This document shows, piece after piece, positions 1 through 7,591 of a DNA stretch of 64,000 nucleotides. The position numbers and the translations under genes were made by a program. The notes under the pieces are model-generated. The model searched no databases. It saw only the letters and a program-made list of their open reading frames with translations, and was not told the origin of the DNA. Where the stretch lies: assembly GCF_000444875.1 (NCBI RefSeq), contig NC_021985.1, positions 2,427,535 to 2,491,534 on the forward strand, in the 5' to 3' direction. Source of the DNA: Streptomyces collinus Tu 365. GTDB taxonomy: Bacteria > Actinomycetota > Actinomycetes > Streptomycetales > Streptomycetaceae. The stretch's first letter is position 1. Every line of letters starts with the position of its first letter.

Positions 1-477
1 CTGTGCGTCGAAGTACTCGTAGTCCCTCTTCTGGGTGAGGAAGGGCCACTTGAACTCGATGCCGTGGCGGGTGACGGGGTCGCCGTCGACGCTTTCGCCG
101 GTGGCGTGGACGGGGTCCTGGGTGTGGGCGTCGAAGATGTAGCGTTCGGGGATCCTGGAGACCATCTTGCCGTCGGGTCCCTGGACGTAGGAGAGGCTGT
201 CCCAGACGACGACGGGCCGTCCGGCGGTCCGCTCTATGTTCGCGGCGGCTTCGACGTTGCCTTTGAGGGTCTGCACGATGGTGACCTTCGGGACCTTCTT
301 GGCGCGCATGGTGCCGTAGTCGAGGAGGGTGGCGTTCCGGGCTTCGAGGACCATGTCCTGGTACTGGCCGGCCGGGATGCGGGCCAGGCGCGGGAAGGCG
401 TACCAGCGCAGCAGGGGGGCGAGCGCCGCGCAGAACACGGCGCAGGCGAGCAGGACGAGGCTTGCCTTGCGGCGCAT
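1..477 (-). CDS. DUF3068 / PorA-like membrane-anchored protein (C-terminus cut by window edge)
   Basis: Only the N-terminal 159 codons lie in the window; the C-terminus continues beyond position 1. The product starts MRRKASLVLLACAVF, a signal or anchor helix at about residues 5-22, followed by an extracytoplasmic segment with RIPERYIFDAHT. This N-terminus and the H-x-G-I-x-F-K-W stretch fit the DUF3068 family, sometimes called PorA-family in actinobacteria. The ATG at 477 was chosen because a strong GGAGGGAG ribosome site lies just upstream. Its biochemical role is unknown. The short gene at 504-638 reads the same way directly upstream and is probably cotranscribed. The family call is from memory of typical members. 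Confidence 0.75.
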   Translation of the reverse strand, partial: MRRKASLVLLACAVFCAALAPLLRWYAFPRLARIPAGQYQDMVLEARNATLLDYGTMRAKKVPKVTIVQTLKGNVEAAANIERTAGRPVVVWDSLSYVQGPDGKMVSRIPERYIFDAHTQDPVHATGESVDGDPVTRHGIEFKWPFLTQKRDYEYFDAQ

Positions 478-503
478 TGCGGCTCCCTCCTGGCGGGTCG
501 CTG

Positions 504-638
504 CTAGGGGTGTGCGGGCACGGTGGTCAGCAGTGGCTCGGGGGATGTGCGGGCCGTCGGTGTGCCGAGGGCGGTCAGGGCGAGGACGGCGGCGACGGCG
601 AGGGCGAGGCCGGTCGCGGCGGCGAGCAGGGCGCGCAT
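504..638 (-). CDS. SPW_0924 family small membrane/secreted protein, 44 aa
   Basis: A 44-residue protein beginning MRALLAAATGLALAVAAV, a single hydrophobic helix or signal peptide, and ending in a short tail with LLTTVPAHP. A good GGGAGGTC ribosome site precedes the ATG. Length, hydrophobic core and the LLTTVPAHP ending match what I remember of the SPW_0924 family, a short conserved Streptomyces protein with no assigned function. It sits 26 nt upstream of the DUF3068 gene in the same direction, so the two likely form an operon. The larger reading frame that contains it is a shadow of the transglycosylase gene. Confidence 0.75.
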   Translation of the reverse strand: MRALLAAATGLALAVAAVLALTALGTPTARTSPEPLLTTVPAHP

Positions 639-780
639 GCGGGACCTCCCGGCGGGCCGGTGCTGATGGGGCGTCAGGTCGGGCACGGTAGCAACGTGGG
701 CGTGAGAAGAGAACACGTCGTCCGCGCGCGCGTGGACGACGGTGAAGAAGTCGAGGAAGACGCACACCGTCGCGCACCGG

Positions 781-818
781 CAGGGCGCCCGGTCCGCGGG
801 TGCGGAGCGGGCGCCCTG
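781..818 (-). terminator. Hairpin terminator after the lytic transglycosylase gene
   Basis: An 11-bp perfect inverted repeat (CAGGGCGCCCG and its complement) encloses a 16-nt loop and lies 45 nt beyond the stop of the transglycosylase gene. There is no T-run, as is usual for Streptomyces. Confidence 0.6.
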
Positions 819-862
819 TAGGTGTGCGGGTGTGTGCGGGCCGCTGGTGCGGTGCGGTGGTG

Positions 863-2593
863 TCAGGAGGTGGCGGACGGGCTCGGCGAGGGGCCGGCCG
901 GTGCGTCGGCCGCGGCGACCTCGAGTTCGACGGTGAGGGTGGCGCCGCCGGTGGTGGTGATGCGGAGCAGGAAGGTGCCGGTGGTGTCGTCCGCGTACAG
1001 CTTGGGCAGCGTGAGCAGGCCCTTGTCGTCGGTCTTGAGGCCGGTGAGGGTGCGCACCGGCTTGCCGTCGGCGTCCTTGAAGGAGGGGCCCTTGTCGTTC
1101 TCGGTGGGGTCGTCCTCCGACTTGACGAGGACGGCGGTGGCGGCGACCTGGTCGGCGACGGCGCCCTTGTAGGTGGCCTTCACCTGGACCTGGTCGGCGA
1201 ACTCGCCGCCGGGGGTGCAGGTCAGCGGGGTGTCGCTGGTGCGGGCGAGGGTGTCGGCGGTGCGGGCGGTGACGGTGGCGGTGTAGTCGACGCCCTTGGC
1301 CCGGTGGCCGACGACGGCGGTGGTGACGGTGAAGTCGCCCGTCTTCTCGCCGGCCTGGAGGGCGGGTGCGTGTGCCACGCCCTTGGCGTCGGTGGCGACG
1401 GTGGCGACCTTCTCGCCGCCGGCGAAGGTGGTGTCGGTGTCGCCGGTGATGGTGAAGCGGATGCGGACCTTGCCGACGGCCGTCCCGGTCCTGGTCTCGG
1501 CGCGGGTGCTGATCCGCCGGGCGAAGTCGTCCCCGGCCCGTGCGGTGAGCTTGCCGGTGCCGGCGTCGCTCAGGTGGTCGACGGTGTCGGAGGGCGTGGG
1601 CGGCTTCGGCGGGACGGGCGGGGTGGGCGGCGTGGGGTCGGGGCTCGCCGGGCCGCCGGGCTTGTCGGGCTTGTGCGGCTTGTCGGGCTTGTGGTGCGGC
1701 TTGGTCCGCGGCGGCTCGGTGGGCGTCGGGGTGCCGGTGGGCCGCCCGGTGTGGTCGTCGCTGCGGTGCGAGGGCACGCCGCCGGTGCCGTCGGGGACGG
1801 AGTGGCTGCCCTTGCGGTAGTAGTCCATCCAGTTCAGGACCAGGTTCAGGTAGTCCTGGGAGTTGTTGTAGCTGAGGATGGCGCTGTGCAGGCCGCCCTC
1901 GGTGGACATGTCCCAGTCGTTGCGGCACAGGTAGTGGCCCGCGGCGAGCACGGCGTCGTAGACGTTGTTGGGGTCCGCCTTGCCGTCGCCGTTGCCGTCG
2001 CGGCCGGCCCAGGCCCAGGTGGACGGGATGAACTGCATCGGGCCGACGGCCTGGTCGTAGTGGCTGTTGCCGTCGTACGCGCCGTGGTCGGTGTCCTTGA
2101 TGAGCGCGAAGCCGTTGCCGTCGAGCTGCGGGCCGAGGATCCGGCCGATGGTGGTGCCGTCGGCGTCGACGCGGCCGCCGCGGGCCTGGCCCGACTCCAC
2201 CTTGCCGATGGCGGCGAGGAGTTGCCAGGGCAGGTTGCAGCCGGGCTTGGTGGCGCGCAGTTCGGCTTCGGCCTTGCGGTAGGCGTCGAGGACCGTGGCG
2301 GGGATGCCGGCTTCGGTCCCGCCCCGGGCCACGGGGGTGCCGATGGTGGGCGACGGGCTGGGGTCGGGGCTCTTGAGGGGCGGCAGGTCCGTGTAGTACG
2401 GCGAGTTGCCGGTGGCGTCGCCGTCGGTGCTCGGGTCGGGTGCGGGGGTGCTGGAGCCGGCGGCGGTGGGTCTGTCCTGGTTCGCGCCGGTGGCTCCCGG
2501 AGCCTGGGACGCGGACAGTGCCGCGACCGCTGCCGCCGCCACCGCGGTGGTCGCCGCTCCCTTGCGCAGCCGCCTGCCGAAATGCGCCGCCAT
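863..2593 (-). CDS. Secreted lytic murein transglycosylase with Pro-rich linker and C-terminal Ig-like repeats, 576 aa
   Basis: The N-terminus is a signal peptide (RRLRK, then an Ala-rich helix, residues 6-32). Residues 97-265 form an SLT-type transglycosylase domain: the catalytic glutamate is probably E133 in AIGKVESG, followed by QAVGPMQFIPSTW and a Ca-loop-like DGNGDGKAD. A Pro/Lys/His-rich linker (about 270-330, KPDKPHKPDKP) leads to two Thr/Asp-rich beta repeats at about 335-560 (FAGGEKVATVATDAKG type), resembling bacterial Ig-like invasin/adhesin modules. It would cleave peptidoglycan glycan strands outside the membrane. The ATG at 2593 follows a GGGAGGG ribosome site. The Ig-like tail is an inference from pattern only. 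Confidence 0.9.
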   Translation of the reverse strand: MAAHFGRRLRKGAATTAVAAAAVAALSASQAPGATGANQDRPTAAGSSTPAPDPSTDGDATGNSPYYTDLPPLKSPDPSPSPTIGTPVARGGTEAGIPATVLDAYRKAEAELRATKPGCNLPWQLLAAIGKVESGQARGGRVDADGTTIGRILGPQLDGNGFALIKDTDHGAYDGNSHYDQAVGPMQFIPSTWAWAGRDGNGDGKADPNNVYDAVLAAGHYLCRNDWDMSTEGGLHSAILSYNNSQDYLNLVLNWMDYYRKGSHSVPDGTGGVPSHRSDDHTGRPTGTPTPTEPPRTKPHHKPDKPHKPDKPGGPASPDPTPPTPPVPPKPPTPSDTVDHLSDAGTGKLTARAGDDFARRISTRAETRTGTAVGKVRIRFTITGDTDTTFAGGEKVATVATDAKGVAHAPALQAGEKTGDFTVTTAVVGHRAKGVDYTATVTARTADTLARTSDTPLTCTPGGEFADQVQVKATYKGAVADQVAATAVLVKSEDDPTENDKGPSFKDADGKPVRTLTGLKTDDKGLLTLPKLYADDTTGTFLLRITTTGGATLTVELEVAAADAPAGPSPSPSATS

Positions 2594-2913
2594 AGAGTGA
2601 ACCCTCCCGTGAACGCCTGCGCGTCCGTCTCCGTCCGACTGCCTCGCTCTGGTGTGACGGTTGACCCGGTGCTGTGGTTGCCCCTGAGCCGCCTTTCCAT
2701 CCGTGCGATGTGTGTTCGACCCCGTGTCCGTGCAGGGCGACCCAGGTGACCCTACGACAACTTGCTTGGCACAGGCACCCGTTCGTGCCCGGTTTTCACC
2801 GGTTGGCCAACTCCCGTTGGCCTGGGGGGCGGCGGCGGGGGTTCACGCATACTGGACCGCAGACGATCACCGGTGCCGGCGCCGTACGCCGGCGGCCGTC
2901 CCAGGGGGTCCCG
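2594..2913. other. 320-bp divergent intergenic region (transglycosylase / DUF4184)
   Basis: No gene seen. It must hold the divergent promoters of the flanking genes. On the minus strand a -10-like TAGGGT lies at 2749-2754, giving a transglycosylase leader of roughly 150 nt. I looked for the c-di-AMP (ydaO) riboswitch common before actinobacterial cell-wall hydrolases and could not recognise its conserved core. Confidence 0.4.
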
Positions 2914-3771
2914 TTGCCGTTCACGCTCAGCCACGCGGCCGCCGTGCTGCCCGCCGTCCGCCGGGACGGCGGTGGCCGGGGCCGGCTGGTGCCCTCGGTG
3001 CTCGTCGCGGGGTCCTTCGCGCCCGACATGCCCTTCTACGCCGCGAGTGCCGTGCCGGGCGCCATGGAGTTCGGGACGGTCACCCATTCCTTCGCCGGCG
3101 TGGCCGGTGTGGACGTGGTCATCGCCTGGACGCTGGTCGCGCCGTGGCTGTTCGTGCGGGAGCCGCTGGTGGCCCTGCTGCCCCGGCACCGGCAGGGGCC
3201 GCCGGCCGCCCTGCTGCGCTGCGGTGCGCCCCGCGCGCGGGTGCGGCTCGACGTCCTGCCGCGGTGGTACGTCTCCGCGGTGCTCGGCGCACTGACCCAT
3301 GTCGTGTGGGACGCGTTCACGCACCACGACCGGTGGGGCTCGCGGCTGGTGCCGGGCCTCGCGCGGAGCATGGCGGGGATGCCGCTGTTCACCTGGCTGC
3401 AGTACGGCACGTCCGCGCTGGCCGCCGTGGTGATCGCCGTGTTCCTGGTACGGGCGCTGCGGCGGGCTCCGGCCGGTGGGCCGCCGGCGCTGCCCATGCT
3501 GTCCGGGCGGGACCGCTGGTGGGCCGCGGCCGTCATCGGGGGTGGCGCGCTCGTGGGGGCGGTGCAGCGGGCGGCGCGCTGGTGGGCCTACTGGGGCTCG
3601 TCCGCGAACGTCCGGGACCTGGTGCCCACCCTGTGCTTCGGCGCGGGCACCGGGCTGCTGCTCGGGGTGCTCGGGTACGCCGCCGGGGTCAGGTGGTGGC
3701 GTCCGGTCCGGCGCCCGGACGGTCCCGGTGTGCCGGCCTGCGGCCGCCGGGACCGGTCGGCGGCTCGTTGA
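2914..3771 (+). CDS. DUF4184 family integral membrane protein, 285 aa
   Basis: From the TTG at 2914 the protein reads MPFTLSHAAAVLP, the typical start of DUF4184 proteins, and a GGGGG ribosome site lies 5-6 nt upstream. Several hydrophobic segments follow, and the polar loop has conserved histidines (THSFAGV, THVVWDAFTHHDRWG) reminiscent of membrane metal-binding hydrolases. No function is established for the family. The frame remains open upstream to 2674, but that part lacks coding character. The 3' end overlaps the convergent gene at 3689-4087 by 83 bp, a moderately unusual arrangement. Confidence 0.8.
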   Translation: MPFTLSHAAAVLPAVRRDGGGRGRLVPSVLVAGSFAPDMPFYAASAVPGAMEFGTVTHSFAGVAGVDVVIAWTLVAPWLFVREPLVALLPRHRQGPPAALLRCGAPRARVRLDVLPRWYVSAVLGALTHVVWDAFTHHDRWGSRLVPGLARSMAGMPLFTWLQYGTSALAAVVIAVFLVRALRRAPAGGPPALPMLSGRDRWWAAAVIGGGALVGAVQRAARWWAYWGSSANVRDLVPTLCFGAGTGLLLGVLGYAAGVRWWRPVRRPDGPGVPACGRRDRSAAR

Positions 3772-4087
3772 GGGTGGCGACGAAGACGGTGAGGGTGCGC
3801 CGCGGGCGGGGTCTGGGGACCAGGGTGAGCAGCAGCGCGAAGTAGGCGCGGGCCAGGTCGGCCCGCGCGTGCCAGGCGCGCGTCAGGCGGGTGCCGGCCG
3901 CCGGTCGGCGCCGGAGGTCCGCCACGGCTCTGCGCAGGGTCGCGGCCGGGTCGGCGGGGATGCGGGCGGTGCTTGCGCCGGCCGCGAGGGCCGGGACCGG
4001 CGAGACGGGCGCGGCCGGGGCCGAGGTGCTGTGCACCCGGGCCGGGGGGCCTTCGGCCGTCAGACGGTGAAGCGTGCGTATACCCAT
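3689..4087 (-). CDS. Hypothetical protein, 132 aa
   Basis: A reading frame with very strong third-position G/C, starting MGIRTLHRLTAEG. It has an Ala/Pro-rich N-terminal third, a charged helical segment with DPAATLRRAVADLRRR, one short hydrophobic patch (YFALLLTLV) and a basic tail. I recognise no domain, although similar small Streptomyces proteins ending in a TVFVATL-type motif exist in memory. The upstream in-frame ATG at 4138 is less likely because coding character begins at 4087. It overlaps the convergent DUF4184 gene by 83 bp. A clear ribosome site is missing. Confidence 0.6.
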   Translation of the reverse strand: MGIRTLHRLTAEGPPARVHSTSAPAAPVSPVPALAAGASTARIPADPAATLRRAVADLRRRPAAGTRLTRAWHARADLARAYFALLLTLVPRPRPRRTLTVFVATLNEPPTGPGGRRPAHRDRPGAGPDATT

Positions 4088-4565
4088 GCCCGCAGTGTTG
4101 CGGCTGAGAGCCGGGGGATGCGTTCTGACGGGGGCCACGTGAGTGAAACGCCCCTTCGGGGGGTTCGGCGGGGGCGGGCCCTGCGGGAGTCGTCCGCCGG
4201 GGCACGGTCCGGGCGGGAGGGGGCGTAAGGGTGCGGCGACCGTGGGGGCTGGTCAGCCGTGGCACGGTGCCGGGAAGGCTTCGGTGGAGCGCTGCGTCCC
4301 AGGGCTGGGCACGGGCCGGGCCTCGGGGTGCGGCGGGGCCCGGAGGGGCGGCCTCGGCGGGGCGCGGTGGGGTGCGGTGGGCCGAGTGGGCGGGGGTGAG
4401 CCCCGGGGCGTGCCGGTGCGGGGAGGCCGTTTCCTGCGGCTCCGCCCCGGCGGAGCGGGAGCTCACCGGTGTCTCCGGCGGCGCGCCCCCCCGCCCGCCG
4501 CGAGCGCAAAGGGGTGCCACCCGGCGTCCGCCGGGTGGCACCCCTTTGCGCTGGACCGCCGGAGG
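4088..4565. other. Intergenic region, no gene recognised
   Basis: About 480 bp without convincing coding signal. The first 410 bp are G/C-rich and repetitive in composition; the last part is the polA terminator at 4503-4552. The very long plus-strand frame that crosses this region is the mirror of polA. Confidence 0.5.
4503..4552 (-). terminator. Strong hairpin terminator of polA
   Basis: A perfect 24-bp inverted repeat with a 2-nt centre, starting AGCGCAAAGGGGTGCC, lies 14 nt past the polA stop. It is one of the strongest stems in the window. It has no T-tract. Confidence 0.85.
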
Positions 4566-7292
4566 TTAGTGCGCGGCCGATTCCCAGTCGCGGCCGACGC
4601 CCACCGAGACGTCGAGCGGGGCCCTGAGGGAGACCGCGTTCGCCATTTCGCGGCGGACGATCTCCTCCGTGGCCTCGCGCTCGCCGGGGGCGATCTCCAG
4701 GACGATTTCGTCGTGCACCTGCAGGAGCATGCGGGACTTGAGGTCCGCCTCGCGCAGGGCCCGGTCGACGTGGAGCATGGCGATCTTGACGATGTCGGCC
4801 GCGGTGCCCTGGATCGGCGCGTTGAGGGCCATCCGCTCGGCCGCCTCACGGCGCTGCCGGTTGTCGCTGTTGAGGTCGGGGAGGTAGCGGCGGCGGCCGA
4901 ACAGCGTCGCCGTGTAGCCGGTCGCCCGTGCCTCGTCGACCGCCCGGCGCAGGTAGTCCCGCACGCCGCCGAAGCGCTCGAAGTAGGTGTCCATCAGGGC
5001 GCGCGCCTCGCCCGCCTCGATGTTCAGCTGCTGGGAGAGGCCGAAGGCGGACAGGCCGTACGCCAGGCCGTAGGACATCGCCTTGATCTTGCGGCGCATC
5101 TCCGCGTCGACGGCGTCCCGCTCGACGGAGAAGACCTGGGAGGCGACCGTGGTGTGCAGGTCCTCGCCGGAGGTGAACGCCTCGATCAGGCCCTCGTCCT
5201 CGGAGAGGTGGGCCATCACGCGCAGTTCGATCTGGCTGTAGTCGGCGGTCATCAGGGACTCGAAGCCCTCACCGACCACGAAGCCGCGGCGGATGGCCCG
5301 GCCCTCGTCGGTGCGGACGGGGATGTTCTGCAGGTTCGGGTCCGTGGACGACAGCCGGCCGGTCGCGGCCACCGTCTGGTTGAACGTGGTGTGGATACGG
5401 CCGTCGCCGGCGATCGTCTTGATCAGGCCCTCGACCGTGACCCGCAGCTTCGCCTGCTCACGGTGGCGGAGCATGATCACCGGCAGTTCGTTGTCGGTCT
5501 GTCCGGCGAGCCAGGCCAGGGCGTCGGCGTCGGTGGTGTAGCCGGTCTTGGTCTTCTTGGTGCGCGGCAGGGCGAGCTCGCCGAAGAGGACCTCCTGGAG
5601 CTGCTTGGGCGAGCCCAGGTTGAACTCGTGCCCCGCGGCCGCGTGGGCCTCCTTCACGGCCTGCTGCACGGCGCCCGCGAACGTCTGCTCCATGGCCTCC
5701 AGATGGGTGCGGTCGGCCGCGATGCCGTGGCGCTCCATGCGGGCGAGCAGCGCCGAGGTGGGCAGTTCCATGTCGCGCATGAGGTCCGCGGCGCCGACCT
5801 CACCGAGGCGGGTCTCGAAGGCCTCGCCGAGGTCGAGGACGGCACGGGCCTGGATCATCAGCGCCTCGGCCTCGGCGCCGTCGTCCGCGCCGAAGGCGAG
5901 CTGGCCGTCGGCCGCCGCGGCGGGCGCCAGTTCGCGGTGCAGGTACTCCAGGGACAGCGCGTCGAGGTCGAAGGAGCGGCGGCCGGGCTTGACCAGGTAG
6001 GCGGCGAGCGCGGTGTCCATGCGCACGCCCTCGATGTCCCAGCCGTGCTCGGCGAAGACGCGGACGGCGCCCTTGAGGTTGTGGAACACCTTGGTGCGCT
6101 TCGCGTCGGCCAGCCAGGCGGCGAACGCGTTCTCGTCGGCCTCGTCCAGTTCGGTGGGGTCGAACCAGGCGGCCGCTCCCCCGGCGGCGGCGAGCGCGAC
6201 CTCGGTGACCGAGCCGGCGCCCAGCGCCCAGGTGTCGACCGTGGCGACACCGAGCGTGCCGGTGCCGTGCTCGGCCAGCCAGGGGGCCAGCTCGCCGGTG
6301 CCGAGGATCGCGCCGTCGAGTTCCACACCGTCCGCGGCGACCGGGGTGACCTCGGCCTCCTCGGCGCCCGGGTCGACGGCGAAGAGACGCTCGCGCAGCG
6401 ACGGGTTGCGGATCTCCAGGGTGTCCAGGACCAGGGCCACGGCCTTGCGGTCGTACGGGGCGCGCTCCAGGTCGGGGACCGTCCGATCCAGCTCGACCTG
6501 GCGCTCCAGCTCGGTCAGGACGCGGTTGAGCTTGACGGACTCCAGGTGGTCGCGGAGGTTCTGCCCGGCCTTGCCCTTGACCTCGTCGGCGCGCTCGACG
6601 AGGTCGGCGAACGAGCCGAACTGGTTGATCCACTTCGCGGCGGTCTTCTCGCCGACGCCGGGGATGCCGGGGAGGTTGTCGGACGGGTCGCCGCGCAGGG
6701 CGGCGAAGTCCGGGTACTGGGCGGGCGTCAATCCGTACTTCTCGAGAACCTTCTCCGGGGTGAAGCGGGTCAGCTCCGAGACGCCCTTCGTCGGGTAGAG
6801 CACGGTGGTGTGCTCGGTGATGAGCTGGAAGGAGTCGCGGTCGCCGGTGACGATCAGGACGTCGAAGCCCTCGGCCTCGGCCTGGGTGGCGAGGGTGGCG
6901 ATGACGTCGTCCGCCTCGAAGCCCTCGACGGCGAACCGGGGGGCGTGCATCGCGTCGAGGAGCTCGCCGATCAGCTCGACCTGGCCCCTGAACTCGTCGG
7001 GGGTCTTGGAGCGGTTGGCCTTGTACTCGGTGAACCGCTCGGAGCGCCAGGTCTTGCGGGAGACGTCGAAGGCGACCGCGAAGTGCGTGGGCGCCTCGTC
7101 ACGCAGGGTGTTGGCCAGCATCGAGGCGAAGCCGTAGATGGCGTTCGTCGGCTGGCCCGTCGCGGTCGTGAAGTTCTCCGCGGGCAGCGCGAAGAACGCG
7201 CGGTAGGCCAGCGAGTGCCCGTCCATGAGCATCAGCCGGGGACGGGCGCCGCCGGAGGTCTTGTCGGTCTTCTTCGGTGCTGTGTCTGCCAC
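4566..7292 (-). CDS. polA: DNA polymerase I, 908 aa
   Basis: It fills gaps and removes RNA primers in replication and repair. Domains in order: 5'-3' nuclease (about 15-200; LMLMDGHSLAYRAFF, EADDVIATLA, GDRDSFQLI), helix-3-turn-helix (GIPGVGEKTAAKW), a 3'-5' exonuclease-like fold (about 320-510), then the polymerase (about 530-908) with motif A DYSQIELRVMAHL, the O-helix RRKIKAMSYGLAYG and motif C LLQVHDEIVLE. The proofreading site looks dead: the DTE motif reads VDTWAL and the NLKYD motif reads NLKGAV. The GTG at 7292 gives the usual length and follows GGATCGGGGG. The frame is open to 7568, but the extra part is G/C filler. Monocistronic. Confidence 0.97.
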   Translation of the reverse strand: MADTAPKKTDKTSGGARPRLMLMDGHSLAYRAFFALPAENFTTATGQPTNAIYGFASMLANTLRDEAPTHFAVAFDVSRKTWRSERFTEYKANRSKTPDEFRGQVELIGELLDAMHAPRFAVEGFEADDVIATLATQAEAEGFDVLIVTGDRDSFQLITEHTTVLYPTKGVSELTRFTPEKVLEKYGLTPAQYPDFAALRGDPSDNLPGIPGVGEKTAAKWINQFGSFADLVERADEVKGKAGQNLRDHLESVKLNRVLTELERQVELDRTVPDLERAPYDRKAVALVLDTLEIRNPSLRERLFAVDPGAEEAEVTPVAADGVELDGAILGTGELAPWLAEHGTGTLGVATVDTWALGAGSVTEVALAAAGGAAAWFDPTELDEADENAFAAWLADAKRTKVFHNLKGAVRVFAEHGWDIEGVRMDTALAAYLVKPGRRSFDLDALSLEYLHRELAPAAAADGQLAFGADDGAEAEALMIQARAVLDLGEAFETRLGEVGAADLMRDMELPTSALLARMERHGIAADRTHLEAMEQTFAGAVQQAVKEAHAAAGHEFNLGSPKQLQEVLFGELALPRTKKTKTGYTTDADALAWLAGQTDNELPVIMLRHREQAKLRVTVEGLIKTIAGDGRIHTTFNQTVAATGRLSSTDPNLQNIPVRTDEGRAIRRGFVVGEGFESLMTADYSQIELRVMAHLSEDEGLIEAFTSGEDLHTTVASQVFSVERDAVDAEMRRKIKAMSYGLAYGLSAFGLSQQLNIEAGEARALMDTYFERFGGVRDYLRRAVDEARATGYTATLFGRRRYLPDLNSDNRQRREAAERMALNAPIQGTAADIVKIAMLHVDRALREADLKSRMLLQVHDEIVLEIAPGEREATEEIVRREMANAVSLRAPLDVSVGVGRDWESAAH

Positions 7293-7591
7293 GCCCCCGA
7301 TCCTGCCACGGCGCACTGACAGCCGGATCCGGGGCGGTCCGGACCGGGCCGCCCGCGGGCCGGGAGCCGTGGCGGGAGCCGGGCCGGGACGCTCCCCCGG
7401 TTCGCACCCGCATCCGCACGCATCCGCACCGCACCGGCGCCCGGGCGCTCGGCCGCCAAGCCGATCCCCGCACAGCCCCCGGACCGGTCCCGCACAGCCC
7501 CCCGGACCGGCCCGGACCGGGGCGCACGGCTGTCGGTGGCCCGTGGGAGGATCGCCGGGTACTTCCACACGCAGTCGAAGGGGACCGTGCG

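Noticed and set aside
2594..2760. Possible c-di-AMP (ydaO) riboswitch before the transglycosylase gene
   Set aside because: The leader is of suitable length, but I could not match the conserved core on either strand. A covariance-model search would settle it.
4143..7319. Plus-strand open frame of over 1000 codons antisense to polA
   Set aside because: Same mirror effect; no ribosome site or recognisable domain, and polA fully explains the region.
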